A stretch of 64,000 nt of DNA from Bog-473 sp963726005 (GCA_963726005.1 CAVSAT010000002.1:124001-188000), one strand, 5' to 3'; shown: positions 1 through 10,051, counted from the stretch's first letter. The notes: generated from the sequence alone by a model not told the origin. Translations and numbers: made by a program.

Positions 1-532
1 GTACAGCTTCTCCTTGGTGACGGTGACCGGGATCTCCCACTTGGCCGCGAGCTCGACGCAGTCCTCCCGGGTCAGGCCCCAGACGCGGGCGGGGGCGAAG
101 ATGCCCAGATCAGGCGCCAGGGCGCGCACGCCGACCTCGAACCGCACCTGGTCGTTCCCTTTGCCCGTGCACCCGTGCGCGACGCCCGTCGCGCCGTGGC
201 GCCGCGCCTCGTCCACGAGATGGCGCACGATCACCGGGCGCGACAGCGCGGAGACCAGAGGGTACTTGCCCTCGTAGCGCGCGTTGGCCTGGAGCGCCGG
301 CACGCAGAATTGCTCTGCCATCTCGCGACGGGCGTCCACCACGACCGCCTCGACCGCGCCGGCGGCGAGCGCGCGCGCCCGGATGGCCTCCCAGTCCTCT
401 CCCCCGCTCGGCCGCCTGCCCGACGTTGACCGCCACCGCGACGACTTCGACGTCCTCGTTCTCGATGAGCCACCGGACGGCGACCGACGTGTCGAGTCCT
501 CCGCTGTAGGCCAGTACCACCCGCTCATGCAT
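1..532 (-). CDS. argG: Argininosuccinate synthase, 3' end outside window, frameshifted
   Basis: Joins citrulline and aspartate with ATP to make argininosuccinate, the step after ornithine carbamoyltransferase in cytosolic arginine synthesis. The N-terminus carries the ATP-pyrophosphatase P-loop AYSGGLDTS (residues 8-16). The frame then breaks at a run of five C (401-405, plus strand): removing one base restores a continuous ArgG frame to the window edge, including ANARYEGKYPLVSALSRP and AHGCTGKGNDQVRFE. The start ATG overlaps the argR stop by 8 nt. About 176 of roughly 400 residues are present. ArgG identity is certain. That the break is a sequencing error rather than a real mutation is inference, supported by similar breaks elsewhere in the window. 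Confidence 0.93.
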
Positions 533-1061
533 GCTCGTCCCCTTCCTTCCCATTCAATGCCATCTTGTTGGTGGCGGCAATGCCGGCGACATCACGCAGG
601 TGGTCGGCCATGGCGTCCCCGCCGAACTGCTCCGCGACGACGACCAGCACCGTGTCGTCTCCCGCCACCGTGCCCACGACCTCTTCCAGTCCGCTGCGGT
701 CCAGGGCGGAGCCGACGACGTGCGCGGAGCCCGGGGGCGTGCGCAGCACCACCAGGTTCCCCGAATGCGCCACCTCGACGACCCATTCGCCGAGCACACG
801 CCGCAGGTGGTCCTCGGGCGCGAGCTGGTGTGTGGGCAGCTCCGGGAGCGCATAGGCCGTCTCGCCCCCCGGCAGGCGGACCTTGACGGCGCCGAGGTCA
901 TCGAGGTCGCGCGAGACCGTCGTCTGGGTCGCCTCGACGCCCTGCTCGGCCAGCAGCCCCACCAGCTGCGCCTGGCTGGTGACCGGTTGCGTCTCGAGCA
1001 GCTTGGTGATGCGGTGCTGACGCTGGTTCTTGGTCAGGCGGCCCAGGGCGTACCCGCTCAT
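525..1061 (-). CDS. argR: Arginine repressor ArgR
   Basis: Hexameric repressor that senses arginine and controls the arginine genes. The 178-residue protein has the N-terminal winged-helix domain (about residues 8-75, recognition segment TQTTVSRDLDDLGAVK) and the C-terminal arginine-binding/oligomerisation domain with the GTVAGDDT loop near residue 145. The start ATG overlaps the restored argF stop (ATGA), and the argG start overlaps its own stop, so it is translationally coupled within argCJBDFRG, the usual actinobacterial order. It probably acts at the site proposed upstream of argC, making the operon autoregulated. Confidence 0.95.
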   Translation of the reverse strand: MSGYALGRLTKNQRQHRITKLLETQPVTSQAQLVGLLAEQGVEATQTTVSRDLDDLGAVKVRLPGGETAYALPELPTHQLAPEDHLRRVLGEWVVEVAHSGNLVVLRTPPGSAHVVGSALDRSGLEEVVGTVAGDDTVLVVVAEQFGGDAMADHLRDVAGIAATNKMALNGKEGDEHA

Positions 1062-1985
1062 CGCGGACCCCCCACGGCCCAGGCCAGGATCCCCCGCATG
1101 GCCGTCCGGCGGTGGGCGGCCTGGCGCCAGACCCACGACCGCGGACCCTCCAGGACGTCGGCCGCAATTTCCTCGCCCCGGTGGGCGGGCAGGCAGTGCA
1201 GCACGACGGCCTCCGCGCTCGGCGAGGTCGACCAGCGCCTCGTCGACGGTGAAGCCCTCGAACGCCGCGAGGCGGGTCGGCCGTTCCTCCTCTTGTCCCA
1301 TGCTGGTCCACACGTCGGTGTAGAGCACGGCAGCGCCCTTGGCCGCCTGACGCGGGTCGGTCGTCAGCTGCATCGTGCCGCCACGTCCCGCTCCGTCGGC
1401 GAACACCTGTAGGGCGTCCAGCTCCTCACCCGAGAAGGCGTACCCCGCCGGGGACGCGATCCGCACCTCCATGCCCTCCAGGAGGCCGGCCTTGGCCAGC
1501 GAGCGCGCCATGTTGTTGGCGTCGCCGACGTAGGTCAAGGTGAGCCCGGCGAGCGGGCCCAGCGCCTCGCGCATGGTGAGCACGTCGGCCACGGCCTGGC
1601 AGGGATGCGCGGCGTCGGAGAGGAGGTTGACGACCGGCACGTCGAACCCGCTGCGTTCCAGGGCCCCGGCCATCCGCACTAGGACCGCGTGCTCGAACAC
1701 ACGGGCGCAGAGCACCCGGTGATAGCACCCCAGCGTGCGGGCCACGTCCTCGGCGGTCTCGCGCTCGTCCAGGCCTACCTCGGCGCCCTGGATGTACACC
1801 GGGTGCCCGCCGAGGTCGACCACCGCCATCTCGGTGGAATTGCGCGTGCGCGCCGACGGCTTCTCGAAGACGAGCGCGACGCCTTGGCCCGCCAGGTCCT
1901 GCCGCGGTGGCGGGTCGAGCGCCCGCGCCAAAACCCGCTCCCAGTCGTCCGGGTCGATGTCGTCGAGGTCGAAGAAGTTGGCCAT
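1058..1985 (-). CDS. argF: Ornithine carbamoyltransferase, frameshifted near 3' end
   Basis: Transfers the carbamoyl group of carbamoyl phosphate to ornithine, giving citrulline. The carbamoyl-phosphate motif appears as SARTR (about residue 44), a variant of the usual STRTR, followed by the HPCQ loop (HPCQAVADV). The frame is intact to about residue 255 and then breaks at 1213-1218 (GAGCGCGGAG on the minus strand). In the next frame the expected ornithine-binding HCLPAHRGEE and the C-terminus continue to a TGA overlapping the argR start. Loss of a GC dinucleotide or gain of one base explains the break. A six-copy hexanucleotide repeat lies just upstream of the ATG. Confidence 0.92.
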
Positions 1986-1989
1986 GTGT

Positions 1990-2030
<41 letters not shown>

Positions 2031-2033
2031 TCT

Positions 2034-3260
2034 TCAGCCGGAACGGCCGTTCGTGCCGGCGCGCACGTCTCCGAGGGCGCCGGCGAGGATCCCGAGCGCG
2101 GTGTCGATCTCGTCGTCGCGCACGAGCAGCGGTGGCGCCACCCGGATGGCATCCGGTCGGACCGCATTGACGAGGAGGCCTCGCTCCAGCGCGAGCGCCG
2201 CGACGTCCTTGGCCACCGGCGCCTCGAGCTGCGCCGCGAGCAAGAGGCCCGCCCCGCGCACCGAAACCACCCCGGGCAGCTGCTTCAGGCCGGCGACCAG
2301 CCGCGCGCCGCCGGCGCGGGCTCGTGCGCACACGTCCTCGGACTCCATCACGGCCAACGTCGCCTTCACCGCGGCGAGCGCGAGCGGCTGCCCGCCGAAG
2401 GTCGAGCCATGGTCGCCGGGACTGAACGCAGCCGCCACCTCGGCCCGCGCCCAGCAGGCCCCCACCGGCATGCCGTTGCCGAGCGCCTTGGCCATGGTGA
2501 CGACGTCGGGCTCCAATCCCTGGGCCTGGAAGGCGAACCAGTACCCGGTGCGCCCGAGCCCGGTCTGAATCTCGTCGAGCATGAGGAGCACGTTGCGCTC
2601 CGTGCACAGCGAGCGCACGGCGCCGAGGTAGTCCGAGCTCGGCACGACCACCCCGCCCTCGCCCTGAATCGGCTCGAGGAGGACGCCCGCCACGGTGTCG
2701 GGATCGAGGGCGTCGTCGAGCGCGGCGACGTCGTCGTAGGGCACGTGCACGAACCCCTCGGGGAGCGGGAGGAACGGCGCCTGCTTCTCCGGTTGGCCCG
2801 TGACGGTCAGCGTGGCCAGGGTCCGGCCGTGGAACGCGTTGTCGGTGCTGATCACGACGTAACGGCCGTCGCCGGCCCAGCGCCGGGCGAGCTTGAGCGC
2901 GCACTCGTTGGCCTCCGCCCCGGAGTTGGCGAAGAACACCTGCCCGCCGGCCTGCCCGCTGCCGCCGTTGATCAGCCGGTCGATGGTGTGGGCCACCTCG
3001 GGCGCCAGCGCGTTGCCGTAGAGGTTCGAGACGTGGCTGAGCGTCCGCGCCTGCTCGGCCACTGCATCGGCGACGGCGGGGTGGGCGTGGCCGAGCGACA
3101 CGACCGCCAAGCCGGTGATGAAGTCCAGGTACTCCTTGCCGTCGGCGTCGAAGAGGACGGTGCCCCGGCCCCGCACGAACGTCGCCGGGGGCTCGGCGTA
3201 GGTTCGCATGAGCGCGTCGCGACCGGATGGGACCGCCGGGACCGGAGCGGGGGTCGTCAC
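2034..3260 (-). CDS. argD: Acetylornithine aminotransferase
   Basis: PLP-dependent class III aminotransferase converting N-acetylglutamate semialdehyde to N-acetylornithine. The protein has 408 residues, normal for the family. Visible features are the cofactor-phosphate loop ANSGAEANE, the PLP-contacting LDEIQTGLGRTG, and the catalytic lysine in MAKALGNGMP. The GTG start was chosen because it overlaps the argB stop (GTGA); a longer ATG-initiated frame runs into argB and lacks family similarity in its extension. Fourth gene of the arginine operon. The same enzyme type can also serve lysine synthesis. Confidence 0.95.
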   Translation of the reverse strand: MTTPAPVPAVPSGRDALMRTYAEPPATFVRGRGTVLFDADGKEYLDFITGLAVVSLGHAHPAVADAVAEQARTLSHVSNLYGNALAPEVAHTIDRLINGGSGQAGGQVFFANSGAEANECALKLARRWAGDGRYVVISTDNAFHGRTLATLTVTGQPEKQAPFLPLPEGFVHVPYDDVAALDDALDPDTVAGVLLEPIQGEGGVVVPSSDYLGAVRSLCTERNVLLMLDEIQTGLGRTGYWFAFQAQGLEPDVVTMAKALGNGMPVGACWARAEVAAAFSPGDHGSTFGGQPLALAAVKATLAVMESEDVCARARAGGARLVAGLKQLPGVVSVRGAGLLLAAQLEAPVAKDVAALALERGLLVNAVRPDAIRVAPPLLVRDDEIDTALGILAGALGDVRAGTNGRSG

Positions 3261-4225
3261 GGCAGCACCATCGTGCCGACCCCGGAGTCGGTGAAGAGCT
3301 CGAGTAGGAGGGCATGGGGCACCCGGCCGTCGAGAATGTGCGCCCGGCCGACGCCGCCGCGCACGGCGCTGGCGCATGCCTCGACCTTGGGCATCATGCC
3401 GCCCTGCGCTCCTCCGCTGCGGATGATCTCGTCGATCACCTCGAGCGACGCCTGGTGGATCACGGTCGTCGGGTCGTCCGCGACGACGCGCAACCCCTCG
3501 ATATCGGTCAGGAAGATCAGCTTCTCGGCTTGGAGCGCCGCGGCCAGCGCGCCGGCGACGGTGTCGGCGTTGATGTTGTACGCCTGGCCGGACTCGTCGG
3601 CCCCGATGGTGGCCACCACCGGGATCAGCCCCTCGGCGACCAGGCGCTGCAGCATGGTGGGGTCGACGAGTGACACGCTGCCGACGAACCCGAGGTCCGC
3701 ATGGCTCGGCGCGGCCGTGATGAGGTTGGCGTCCTCCCCCGACATGCCGACGGCCAGCGGTCCGTGCACGTTGATGGCCGAGACGATGTCGCGGTTGACC
3801 TTGCCCACCAACACCATCCGCGCGATGTCCAGGGTGTCGGCGTCGGTGACGCGCAGCCCGTTGCGGAACTCGGTCTGCTTGCCGAGCCGCGCCATCAGCT
3901 CGCCGATCTGGGGACCGCCGCCGTGCACCACGACGGGCAGGATGCCGACCGCCCGCATCAAGACGACGTCCTGCGCGAAGGAGGCCAACGCGGCGTCCGC
4001 GTCGGCCGCACCGTCGGCGCCGGCATCACCGTCGGCCCCGCCGGCGCGGACGTCAGGGGCTGCCGCGTGCAGCGCGTTGCCGCCGTACTTGACGACCACG
4101 ACCTTGCCCCAGAAGCGACGGATGTAGGGCAGCGCCTCCACCAGGACCGAGGCCGTCTTCGCCGCCGCGGCCTTCTGGGCCCGGGTCACCTTCGGTGGCA
4201 CCGGCGGCGCACCCGGCACCGTCAC
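3257..4225 (-). CDS. argB: Acetylglutamate kinase with low-complexity insert
   Basis: Phosphorylates N-acetylglutamate, usually the arginine-sensitive commitment step. The 322-residue amino-acid-kinase fold shows VVKYGGNAL (ATP site), VVHGGGPQIGELM (substrate loop), NGLRVTDADTL and NINADTVAGALAAAL. Between GGNAL and FAQDVVLM there are about 28 residues of Ala/Gly/Asp-rich sequence (residues 53-80; genomic 3986-4069), where related enzymes have a short linker. The GTG start overlaps the argJ stop. The insert is in frame and the rest is intact, so the enzyme is probably active. Confidence 0.95.
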   Translation of the reverse strand: MTVPGAPPVPPKVTRAQKAAAAKTASVLVEALPYIRRFWGKVVVVKYGGNALHAAAPDVRAGGADGDAGADGAADADAALASFAQDVVLMRAVGILPVVVHGGGPQIGELMARLGKQTEFRNGLRVTDADTLDIARMVLVGKVNRDIVSAINVHGPLAVGMSGEDANLITAAPSHADLGFVGSVSLVDPTMLQRLVAEGLIPVVATIGADESGQAYNINADTVAGALAAALQAEKLIFLTDIEGLRVVADDPTTVIHQASLEVIDEIIRSGGAQGGMMPKVEACASAVRGGVGRAHILDGRVPHALLLELFTDSGVGTMVLP

Positions 4226-5391
4226 GACGTCGTCCTGTTCTCGTCGATGTACCCGTAGCCCAGGTCCGTCCCGAGGACCACCGCCTGTCCCGCGCCGAGG
4301 CCCAGGTCGCAGTCGAGCTCCACGTGGCGTCCCGCCATGTGGGTCGCCACCGCCGCCTCGTCGTGCGCCACGGCCACACCGGCGGCACAGACCACGGTGC
4401 CGCCGTAGGCCACGGACACCCGGTCGATGTCGAAGGGCGTGCCGGCCGAGCCGAGCTCGGAGACGATGCGCCCCCAGTACGGGTCCTCGCCGAAGAGGGA
4501 GCACTGGACGAGCATGGAGTCCGCCACCTTGCGCGCCGCCGCGTGCGCGGCCTCGTCGCTCGACGCGCCGCGCACGTACACGTGTGCCACCTTGGTCGCG
4601 CCCTCCGCGTCCTCCACCATCTGGCGGGCGAGGGATTGGCAGGCCTCGGTGAGGGCGGTCGTCAATGCGATCGGCGAAGGGCGGGATCCGAGCCCGCTGG
4701 CCAGGACGAGCACGGTGTCGTTCGTCGACGTGCAGCCGTCGACCGTGATCGAATTGAACGAGGCCGCCACCGCCTCGGCGAGGGCCTTCTGGAGCGTGCC
4801 CTCGTCCACCGCGGCGTCGGTCGTGCACACGGCCAGCATCGTTGCCATGTTGGGCGCCAGCATCGCCGCACCCTTGGCCATGCCGCCCACGCTGAACCCG
4901 TGGCCCGCAACGACCACCTCCTTGGGCACGGTGTCGGTCGTCATGATGGCGCGGGCGGCCTTGGTTCCCGCCTCCGGGCCGCCGGTGCGCGCCATCACGA
5001 TCGGCGCGATCTCGGGAATGACCGCGTCGATCGGGAACGGGATCCCGATGAGCCCGGTCTGGCACACGAGAACCTCTTCGGCCGTGCAGCCCACGTCGCC
5101 CGCGACGGCGGCGCAGAGCCGCTGCGCGGCGGCGTGGCCGGCGGCACCGGTGGCCGCGTTGGCGTTGCCGGAGGTGAGGATGACGGCCGCGGCGCGACCG
5201 TGCGTCGCCGCCAGGTGGGCGCGGCTCACCTGGACCGGCGCCGCCGCCGCCAGATTGCTCGTGAACACCCCCGCCGCGGGGACCGGGCGCCCGTGCGCGG
5301 TCGCGACGACCGCGACGTCGGGCGCGTAGGCGCCCTTGATCCCGGCGAAACCTCCGACGGCCTCGAACCCCTTCGGCGCGGTGACGCTCAC
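4222..5391 (-). CDS. argJ: Bifunctional ornithine acetyltransferase / N-acetylglutamate synthase
   Basis: Recycles the acetyl group from N-acetylornithine to glutamate, and in bifunctional members also acetylates glutamate from acetyl-CoA. The 389-residue precursor contains the self-cleavage site within MLAPNMATMLAVCTTDA: cleavage before the threonine of ATML would expose the N-terminal nucleophile of the beta chain. TSGNANAATGA and DGCTSTNDTV are further family hallmarks. The GTG start overlaps the argC stop (GTGA). An ArgJ-based cyclic pathway would make a separate ArgE unnecessary. Confidence 0.95.
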   Translation of the reverse strand: MSVTAPKGFEAVGGFAGIKGAYAPDVAVVATAHGRPVPAAGVFTSNLAAAAPVQVSRAHLAATHGRAAAVILTSGNANAATGAAGHAAAQRLCAAVAGDVGCTAEEVLVCQTGLIGIPFPIDAVIPEIAPIVMARTGGPEAGTKAARAIMTTDTVPKEVVVAGHGFSVGGMAKGAAMLAPNMATMLAVCTTDAAVDEGTLQKALAEAVAASFNSITVDGCTSTNDTVLVLASGLGSRPSPIALTTALTEACQSLARQMVEDAEGATKVAHVYVRGASSDEAAHAAARKVADSMLVQCSLFGEDPYWGRIVSELGSAGTPFDIDRVSVAYGGTVVCAAGVAVAHDEAAVATHMAGRHVELDCDLGLGAGQAVVLGTDLGYGYIDENRTTS

Positions 5392-6410
5392 GGGTACACC
5401 CCGGCCACGGGTAACCCGGTGGTCTCGGGCAAGCCGAGCGCCGCGTTGGCGCACTGGATGGCCTGGCCCGACGCCCCCTTCACCAGGTTGTCGAGGGCGC
5501 ACAGGGTCACCACCCACCCCGTTCGGGGGTCCATGCACGCCGTCACGTGCGCCGCGTTGGAGCCCGCCGTGGCCTTGGTGGAGGGGGGGTCGTCGCGGAC
5601 CACGACGAACGGTTCGTCGTCGTACGCCTCGTGCAGCGCGCTCATGACCGTGTCGGTCGACGGTGCGGGCTTCCCCGCCGCGGGGCGCGCGTAACAGGTG
5701 GCCAGGATGCCGCGCACCATGGGGGCCAGGTGGGGGGTGAACAACACCTGTGCCCCGAGGATCTGCTCCATCTCGGGCGTGTGGCGGTGCGTCAGCAGCC
5801 CGTAGGCGGTGAAGTCCTCGTCCACCGTCCCGAAGGCGAGCGACTCCTTCGGGCCACGGCCGGCGCCCGACACGCCCGATGCGGCGTCGACGATGATCCC
5901 CATCGGCTCCACCAGGCCCCGCCGCACGAGCGGGGCGAGCGCCAGTCCGGCCGCCGTCGGGTAACAACCGGCGGAAGCGACGAGCGTGGCCCCGACCAAG
6001 CCGTCCCGGAACAGCTCGGGCAGGCCGTAGGCCGCCTCGGCCAGCAGATCGGGCGCACCGTGCGCCGCGCCGTACCAGCGCGGGTACTGCGACGCGTCAC
6101 GCAGCCGGAAGTCGGCTGCCAGGTCGACCACCCTCCCCACGCCGCCCCGGAGCTCGGGCACGACCCGCTGCGACTCGCCGTGCGGGAGGGCGCAGAACAC
6201 GACGTCGAGGCCGTCGAGCCGGCCGGGGTCGTTCTCCTCGTACACCAGTCCGGGGTAGGCCGCCGCCAGGGAAGGCGTGTGTCCCGCCACCGGCTGACCG
6301 GCGTGGCTGTGCGCCGTGACCACCGCGACCTCGAGGCTGGGGTGCCCCGTCAGCAGGCGCAACAGCTCGGCGCCGGTGTAGCCCGACGCCCCGAGGATCC
6401 CGACTTTCAT
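5388..6410 (-). CDS. argC: N-acetyl-gamma-glutamyl-phosphate reductase
   Basis: NADPH-dependent reduction of N-acetylglutamyl phosphate to the semialdehyde. The 340-residue protein begins MKVGILGASGYTGAELLR (nucleotide-binding GxxGxxG), and the active-site cysteine lies in VASAGCYPTA near residue 150. First gene of the arginine operon. An upstream in-frame ATG at 6425 is possible, but the start at 6410 lies 6 nt after a perfect-looking -10 hexamer (TATACT), which suggests a leaderless mRNA beginning at this ATG. Confidence 0.94.
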   Translation of the reverse strand: MKVGILGASGYTGAELLRLLTGHPSLEVAVVTAHSHAGQPVAGHTPSLAAAYPGLVYEENDPGRLDGLDVVFCALPHGESQRVVPELRGGVGRVVDLAADFRLRDASQYPRWYGAAHGAPDLLAEAAYGLPELFRDGLVGATLVASAGCYPTAAGLALAPLVRRGLVEPMGIIVDAASGVSGAGRGPKESLAFGTVDEDFTAYGLLTHRHTPEMEQILGAQVLFTPHLAPMVRGILATCYARPAAGKPAPSTDTVMSALHEAYDDEPFVVVRDDPPSTKATAGSNAAHVTACMDPRTGWVVTLCALDNLVKGASGQAIQCANAALGLPETTGLPVAGVYP

Positions 6411-6416
6411 CGCATG

Positions 6417-6443
6417 AGTATACACAATTCTGCATAATCATGC
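6417..6443 (-). promoter_or_regulatory. argC promoter with possible ARG operator
   Basis: TATACT (6417-6422, minus strand) lies 6 nt before the argC ATG. Immediately upstream is an AT-rich stretch, unusual in this GC-rich window, containing the inverted repeat GCAT-N4-ATGC (6432-6443) and a second TGTGTATA-like half. ArgR sites are AT-rich imperfect palindromes overlapping promoters, so this is a plausible autoregulatory ARG box. It overlaps the 3' end of the preceding GNAT gene. Confidence 0.5.
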
Positions 6444-7457
6444 GTCCAGGTTCTTCTGCCAGAAGTGGCCGGCCCCGGCGACCAAAAACCCCATCATGTC
6501 GTTGACCGCGATCATCGGATCGTTCACCGCGGCGTTTCCCGTCGTGATGCGGCGGACCGCCGGGGCTGCGCCCGCCAGCGCGTCCAGGTTGGCGAGCTTG
6601 ACCGCAAGTCCGAGGCGTCTGCCCCGGTGCGCGGGGAGGACCAGCGTCTCGAGCTGCCACGCCTCTGCGGGCACGTCCGGGTCCACCAACAGCTCGGTTA
6701 CCGCGACGAGTCGCCCCGACGGGATGTGTTCGGCGACCGCCGCTTGCTTCCACACACCCCGCGCCGCCAGGAGTTCGTCGCTCTCGACGACCCGCGCCCG
6801 GTCCCACACCTCCTCCTCCTTGGCGCCGTCGCCCGCAGGCTCGTCGGTCGACATGCGCCGGTAGAGCTCACACTGGTCCTCGAGGTACGCCTCGGGCCAC
6901 GGCGTCGGGAAGGCGAAAATCCGGTAGTCGGCGGCGTTCCTGGAGCCCCGCACGGTGGTACGGAGCTCGTCGAGCCGGCCCGCCTCCAACGGCAGCGCGA
7001 GGTAGCGGCTGTTCCCTGGCATGGTCGCGACGAATCCCAGCTGGCGCGCAAATGCGGCCGACGGATGCGTGGGCGCGGCGGCAACGGGTACATCGACGAG
7101 GGAATTGAGGACGCGCCGCCCCTGTGCCCTTCCGAGCGCAGCCATGCGCTCGACGAGCGCCGAGCCGACGTAGCGCCGCCGGTGATCCGGGTGCACCATG
7201 ACCATCACCTCGGCGCTATGCAGATTGTCCCGCAGGGGGAACTCCATCGTCCCGGTGCCGAGGACGGTCCCACCCTCGTCGCGCGCGGCGAGGAGCATGA
7301 AGCGGCGGGACGTCCCGGCGTGCGCGTGGAAGGCACGGAAGTCCCGTTCGCTGAATCCGGCGCGGTCGGGCCACAGCTCGTGCTCCACCCGGTGCCACAC
7401 CTCGAAGCACCGCACGAACACGTCGTCATCGCCGGCACCGACCTCGTGTACCTCCAC
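6438..7457 (-). CDS. Tandem GNAT-family acetyltransferase
   Basis: A 339-residue protein with two GNAT-type halves. The N-terminal half has an acetyl-CoA loop resembling VMVHPDHRRRYVGSALV (about residues 90-106). The C-terminal half has LVLPAHRGRRLGLAVKLANL (about 270-290) followed by TGNAAVNDPMIAVNDMMGF, the conserved substrate/AcCoA region of the family. Double-GNAT proteins include mycothiol synthase, but nothing here identifies the substrate. It follows pheT by 33 nt, so it may be co-transcribed with the translation genes, and its end overlaps the putative argC operator. Confidence 0.75.
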   Translation of the reverse strand: MEVHEVGAGDDDVFVRCFEVWHRVEHELWPDRAGFSERDFRAFHAHAGTSRRFMLLAARDEGGTVLGTGTMEFPLRDNLHSAEVMVMVHPDHRRRYVGSALVERMAALGRAQGRRVLNSLVDVPVAAAPTHPSAAFARQLGFVATMPGNSRYLALPLEAGRLDELRTTVRGSRNAADYRIFAFPTPWPEAYLEDQCELYRRMSTDEPAGDGAKEEEVWDRARVVESDELLAARGVWKQAAVAEHIPSGRLVAVTELLVDPDVPAEAWQLETLVLPAHRGRRLGLAVKLANLDALAGAAPAVRRITTGNAAVNDPMIAVNDMMGFLVAGAGHFWQKNLDA

Positions 7458-7490
7458 GCCGCCACGATGCCACGCACCGTGGCGGCGCGC

Positions 7491-10024
7491 TCAGCGCAGG
7501 CTCGCCCCGAACTCCTGCTCGACGGCCTCGATGCCGCGGGCGCGCAGGACGCCCACCTCCTCGTCCGTCAGCGTCCGCTCCGGCGAGCAGAAGCGCAGCC
7601 GGTAGGCCAAGCTGCGGGCACCCTCGTCCATCCCCGGCCCGCGGTACACGTCGAACAGGGTCACCGACTCGAGCAGGTCGCCACCGGCCACACGCAACGT
7701 GTCGGCGACGGCGTCCGCCGGGTGGCGGTCCTCCACCACGAAGGCGAGGTCGATGTCCGACGACGGGAAGCGGCTGACGGCGCCGCCCACCGTGACCCGC
7801 CGGGGCACCTGCCCCTCGTCGAGGAGCAGCCCGAGATCGATCTCGAGCCAGCCCACCCGCCGTCCCGTCGCGGCGCCCGAGGCGCCCGAGGCGCGCGTGA
7901 GGCCGAAGCGGGCCGCCACGTCGGGGTCGATCTCGCCGACCGAGCCGATCGGCACGTACGCGCCGTTGCCGCCTCGGGCCGCGATGTGGGCCGAGCGGGT
8001 CGGGTGCAAGCCGGGGATGGGCGGGAACCCGTCGCCGGGTCGGACGAGCCGAACACCATCGAGGTGGAGCGCGCCGACGATCACGTGCCACGAGGCGACC
8101 GCGTCGCGGGCGTCGTCGTCGCCCCGGGCGAAGACGGCCGCCAAGATCTCACGCTCGCCGGGCAGGACGGCCGTCCCCGTGCCACCGGCGCCGGCGCGCT
8201 CGACCACCCGCGGGACGCCCTCGTCGGGGTGGGAGAAGACCACGCCCACCTCGAACAGACGCACTTCGGGCTGCCGGCGGCTGGCGTTGTAGGACAATGC
8301 GTCGAGGAGACCCGGCATGAGCGAACGCCGCAGGAACGGCTTCTCCGCGTCGAGGGGGTTGGCCACCCGCACCGCCTGCCCCGTGAGGCCGACGGCGTCG
8401 TGCGCCGCGGCGGAGACGAACGTGTCCGTCCACCCCTCCGACGCACCGAGCCCGACCAGGATGTCCTTCATGGTGCGCCTCGACAGCTGCCGTGACGTGA
8501 GACGCCCCGGCTGGGGCCACGTCGGGACGTGGCGCGGCACGTTGGCGTAGCCGAACGTCCGCGCGATCTCCTCGATGACGTCGTCCGACCCGTAGGGCTC
8601 GTGGCGCACGTCGGGCCGGTTCGTGGGCACGACAACTTTGAGCGTGCCCGGGTCATCGGCCTGCTCGAGGATCTGGAAGCCGATCGGCTCGATGAGACGC
8701 TCGATCTGGTCGCGCCCGAGCTCCACCCCGATCTGGCGGTGCACGCGGGCGATGGGTACGGAGACCACGAAGGGCTCGGGCACCTCGCCCCGGACGTCGA
8801 GCATGCCGTCGGCCACGCGAACATCCGGGACGCTCTCGGCCAGCAACTGGCAGAAGCGCCAGACCGACGGCTCGATCCCCCACGGATCACAGCCGCGCTC
8901 GAAGCGCGCCGACGCCTCGCTGCGGAGGCCGAGGCGCTTCGAGGTGCGGGCGATCGCCATGGGCGAGAAGTAGGCCGCCTCGAGGAGGACCTCGGTCGTG
9001 GCCGCGCCGATCTCCGACGAGGCGCCCCCCATGATGCCGCCGATCCCGACCGGCGTCCCCTCCGCGTCGCAGATGAGGCAGTCCTCGCCGGTGTCGCCGA
9101 GGCTCCGCCCCCGGACACCGGTCGTGCGCTCCACCCCGTCGAGCGTCACGACCGTCTCACCCGGCCGGGCCCGTCGGACGGTGAGCCCCCGGCCGGGGAG
9201 CAGTGAGAGGTCGTAGGGGTGGGTGGGCTGGCCCATTTCGAGCATGACGTAGTTCGAGGCGTCGACGACGTTGTTGATCGGCCGCATGCCGGCCAGGAGC
9301 AGCCGCTCGGCCAGCCAGCGCGGGACGGGCCCACCGTGACGTGGTCGAGCACCGTCGCGGTGAGGCGGGGGCAGAGGTCGGGTGCCGCGACGGACGCCGT
9401 CGCCGCCGACTCGACCGGCCAGCCGCTCGCTGCGGGCTCCGGCGGCTCGGGCGCGGAGAAGGGAAGGCGGAGGCGCCCCGCCAGGTCGCGGGCGATCCCG
9501 ACGATGGACCACGCATCGGGCCGGTTCCCCTCGACCGTGATGTCGAAGACGATGTCGGGCCGGAGCCCGAGCGCCTCCATGAGCGGCGTGCCCGGCTCAC
9601 CCGGCGACTCGTCGCCCAGGACCAGCAGGCCGGCCCCGTCATCGGACAGCCCGAGCTCCCGGCCCGAGCACAGCATCCCGTTGGACTCGACGCCACGCAA
9701 CGTGCGGCGGGCGATCTCGGTGCCGTCGGGAAGGATGGTCCCGACCGGAGCGAGGGGGACGCGATCCCCCACCTCGAAGTTCTGCGCGCCGCAGACGATC
9801 ACGAGATGTTCGGCCCCGGCGTCCACGACGACGCGGCGGATGCGGTCGGCGCCCTTGATCGGGCTGATCTCGGTGACCCGGCTGACGACGACCTCGCCCA
9901 AGCCCTCGCCGACGTGCTCGACCGCCTCGACGACCAGGCCCAGGTCGTCGAGCGCGGCGCGCAGCTCCTCGACGTCGTCGGGGAACGGGGCGAAGTCACG
10001 GAGCCAGCTGAGCGGAGCGCGCAC
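7491..10024 (-). CDS. pheT: Phenylalanyl-tRNA synthetase beta subunit, frameshifted
   Basis: Beta chain of the alpha2-beta2 synthetase that charges tRNA-Phe. Domains in order: EMAP-like tRNA-binding region (MRAPLSWLRDFAPFPDD onward, with CGAQNFEVGDRVPLA), B3/B4 editing domain (GMRPINNVVDASNYVMLE), B5 (RSEASARFERGCDP) and a C-terminal anticodon-binding fold ending near residue 844, full length for the family. The frame breaks at 9327-9332 (GGGCCC): adding one C restores VTVGP followed by VPRWLAERLLLAGM. Begins 27 nt after pheS. An essential gene, so the break is probably an assembly error. Confidence 0.93.
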
Positions 10025-10051
10025 GAATCTCTTTCTCGTTGGCGGGCGGGG

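Noticed and set aside
1..532. argG as a true pseudogene
   Set aside because: The rest of the arg operon is intact, a single-base change in a C5 run restores a perfect frame, and similar breaks affect essential ribosomal and tRNA synthetase genes.
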